In this document: in pieces, positions 63,601 through 64,000 of the stretch
Layout: every line of letters starts with the position of its first letter
Position numbering within the stretch: the stretch's first letter is position 1
Assembly (NCBI GenBank): GCA_937974175.1
Contig: CALJIG010000035.1
Coordinates: forward strand, 37,019-101,018
From: an uncultured Ignavibacteria bacterium
GTDB taxonomy: Bacteria > Bacteroidota > Ignavibacteria > Tepidaquicellales > Tepidaquicellaceae
DNA length: 64,000 nucleotides
Direction: 5' to 3'
Made by a program: the position numbers and the translations under genes
Notes under the pieces: generated by a model
Told to the model about the DNA's origin: nothing
Database searches by the model: none
The model's input: only the letters and a program-made list of their open reading frames with translations

Positions 63601-63675
63601 TGAAATTACTGCTCTTTGTGAAAATGCTTCTCCCGTAAGAAAAAACACGCACAAAATGAGAATAAATTTTTTCAT
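60658..63675 (-). CDS. T9SS-exported subtilisin-like serine protease (S8)
   Basis: The 1005-residue product has a signal peptide (MKKFILILCVFFLTGEAFSQ), a probable inhibitor propeptide (about 40-140), and an S8 catalytic domain with Asp188 (MNIDNGVNG), His233 (DYHGSHTMG), Asn337 (SAGNSGP) and Ser419 (GTSMASPHVGG). Two similar modules follow (about 480-600 and 600-720; shared STRKLTL / VGQWDVWAFR and VGQWRVYAYR), perhaps fibronectin-like. A further beta module with FVDDITAGG comes before the type IX sorting domain (LSQNYPNPFNPSTKINFSLP). It is exported through T9SS and should act outside the cell. It is a single-gene unit. Confidence 0.93.
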   Translation of the reverse strand: MKKFILILCVFFLTGEAFSQRAVISERLQNKMQVVNPLQYTRVMVLMKNRVNMEQMDADLYRMNASLEFRYQTVITTLMNNARETQGPILEYLNSQKNIGKVSEYSAYWIVNMIYMKTTNEIINMIALRPDVEFMDLDDELTMDKPLNPSTEFSENTEATQIGLRVIKADSVWAKGFTGQGRTVMNIDNGVNGNHAALNSRWWGNNGRAWYHSWLNVQTPNVNFPAPCGTDYHGSHTMGIMTGRTAGGDTIGVAPDARWMAAAVTDCPGAVYPTNNITAFQWAANPDSNIATMDYPDAISCSWQDPNAGDQCATSIYRTLLVNIEAVGIGIVFSAGNSGPGASTVTPPKNINLDSINVFCTGAVDGNTAGYPIASFSSRGPSICGGVGTLAIKPEISAPGVNISSCGSGNSYYTISGTSMASPHVGGAIALLKSVAPFMTGKQIKAVIFSTCTDLGAAGEDNNYGKGLINLAAAYRQLASYPLSAFNLQTPPASTRIVTVPGSTTPVTITWDTSATGASYKFIFGSPTTSTRKLTLNSATNSYTTTLGQLDAILAANGWTANGSASDSSVGQWDVWAFRAPNAPGPDSLKATSGPRSITFRRTQITLAPFALNTPPTNTTVITAGNDNSVVNINWRKSGTGATYKFMFDNPTFSGPATIVLPANNSGLDTSLSIVNSALDGILAGLGVARGDSLVGQWRVYAYRSSTDSLASSETRNITLRRVGSLPLNESFVGTTFPPAEWAYTGTGTQYWTRQTPGGYGATVGSAMFDYYSASGGTTQSLSSNQFPPVLSGANYLRFNYAHKFYQPTTTLSADSLAIYTSTNGGTTWNRLITLRATNTPATGYNSTNNLSTTGAIGNNTEYMTPANNEWGTKLFAMPVGTNMVRFTALSAFGNNFFVDDITAGGATGTGNNISLTPEKFELSQNYPNPFNPSTKINFSLPKQGFVTLKIYDVVGKEVAKLVNEVKPAGYYSVDFNASALSSGVYFYRIETTGFVETKRMMLIK

Positions 63676-64000
63676 ATATAGTTTTTTTTGATTAATAGTT
63701 TTTTTGATTAAATAAGTATAGATTTTTATTTTGGAGATTTCATTTTTTTCCGGCTAAATTGTAAAAGAGGGAGGAAATTTCATTCTATGAGTTATATAAA
63801 AAAGCCGAAATTAATTTAATTCTAAAATTATGAATACATTTCAATTTGTGTAGGGACAAATTAAAATAAAACTATCAACTCTTTCTGAAGTATTTATAAA
63901 ATAATTTGATTTATTTAAAATTACAAGTTAAGATTTAGTTAATTGTCAATTTCAGATGTAACTTGAATTTTGAAAACGATTATTGAATTTTTACCTATAA
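63676..64000. other. AT-rich end of window, nothing recognised
   Basis: No frame, RNA gene, repeat or strong hairpin can be supported in this 325-base stretch. The promoter of the subtilase gene is expected in its left part but no boxes are clear. Confidence 0.5.

Overview
The window is AT-rich and densely coded. It looks like a chromosomal piece of a free-living Gram-negative bacterium of the Bacteroidota/Chlorobiota/Ignavibacteriota group, most likely an ignavibacterium. The main evidence is six secreted proteins that end in a type IX secretion (T9SS) C-terminal sorting domain with the YPNPFNP motif typical of that group. Outer-membrane barrels, a TolC-type efflux system and many signal peptides ending in FAQ or FSQ support this. 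About a dozen genes appear to start with TTG. No phage, transposase, integrase, CRISPR array, rRNA or tRNA was seen.

Layout. 1-9.9 kb: the end of signal peptidase I, a TerC-type membrane protein, hemW, a PAP2 protein with the magnesium transporter mgtE, an L12-like membrane protein, two outer-membrane barrel proteins, an acetyltransferase/TPR pair and a secreted protein of unknown role. 9.9-10.7 kb: a gene-free island of short repeats. 10.7-21.1 kb: central metabolism and housekeeping (EamA transporter, GTP-dependent PEP carboxykinase, a CoA-transferase/queC/AI-2E operon, two thioredoxin-fold secreted proteins, a desaturase, fumarase). 21.2-32.2 kb: five T9SS-exported proteins on the minus strand in two paralogous pairs plus a BNR-repeat protein, with a duplicated divergent promoter and a truncated gene copy. 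33.9-39.9 kb: a five-gene tripartite efflux operon (TolC, MacA-like, ATPase, two permeases). 40.1-46 kb: queD, membrane and secreted proteins, a methyltransferase and cytochrome bd oxidase (cydA, cydB), separated by palindromic repeats. 46-49.9 kb: a MerR regulator between two long inverted repeats, two small unknown genes, a DUF4097 protein and a second repeat island. 49.9-63.7 kb: rarA with an EamA transporter, a retropepsin pair, a secreted adenosine deaminase-like protein, ettA with comF, a three-gene membrane/cell-wall operon and a T9SS subtilase.

How the genes fit together. pckG and fumC serve central carbon metabolism, cydAB supplies a high-affinity terminal oxidase, queC and queD serve queuosine synthesis, and the T9SS substrates point to a surface or extracellular lifestyle that uses polymers. 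The most unusual part is the non-coding DNA. Tandem heptanucleotide arrays of differing sequence but constant 7-bp period repeatedly touch or overlap stop codons. Stem-loops with a related loop and variable but complementary arms cluster around cydAB. Two intergenic islands 39 kb apart are built from the same small repeat modules.
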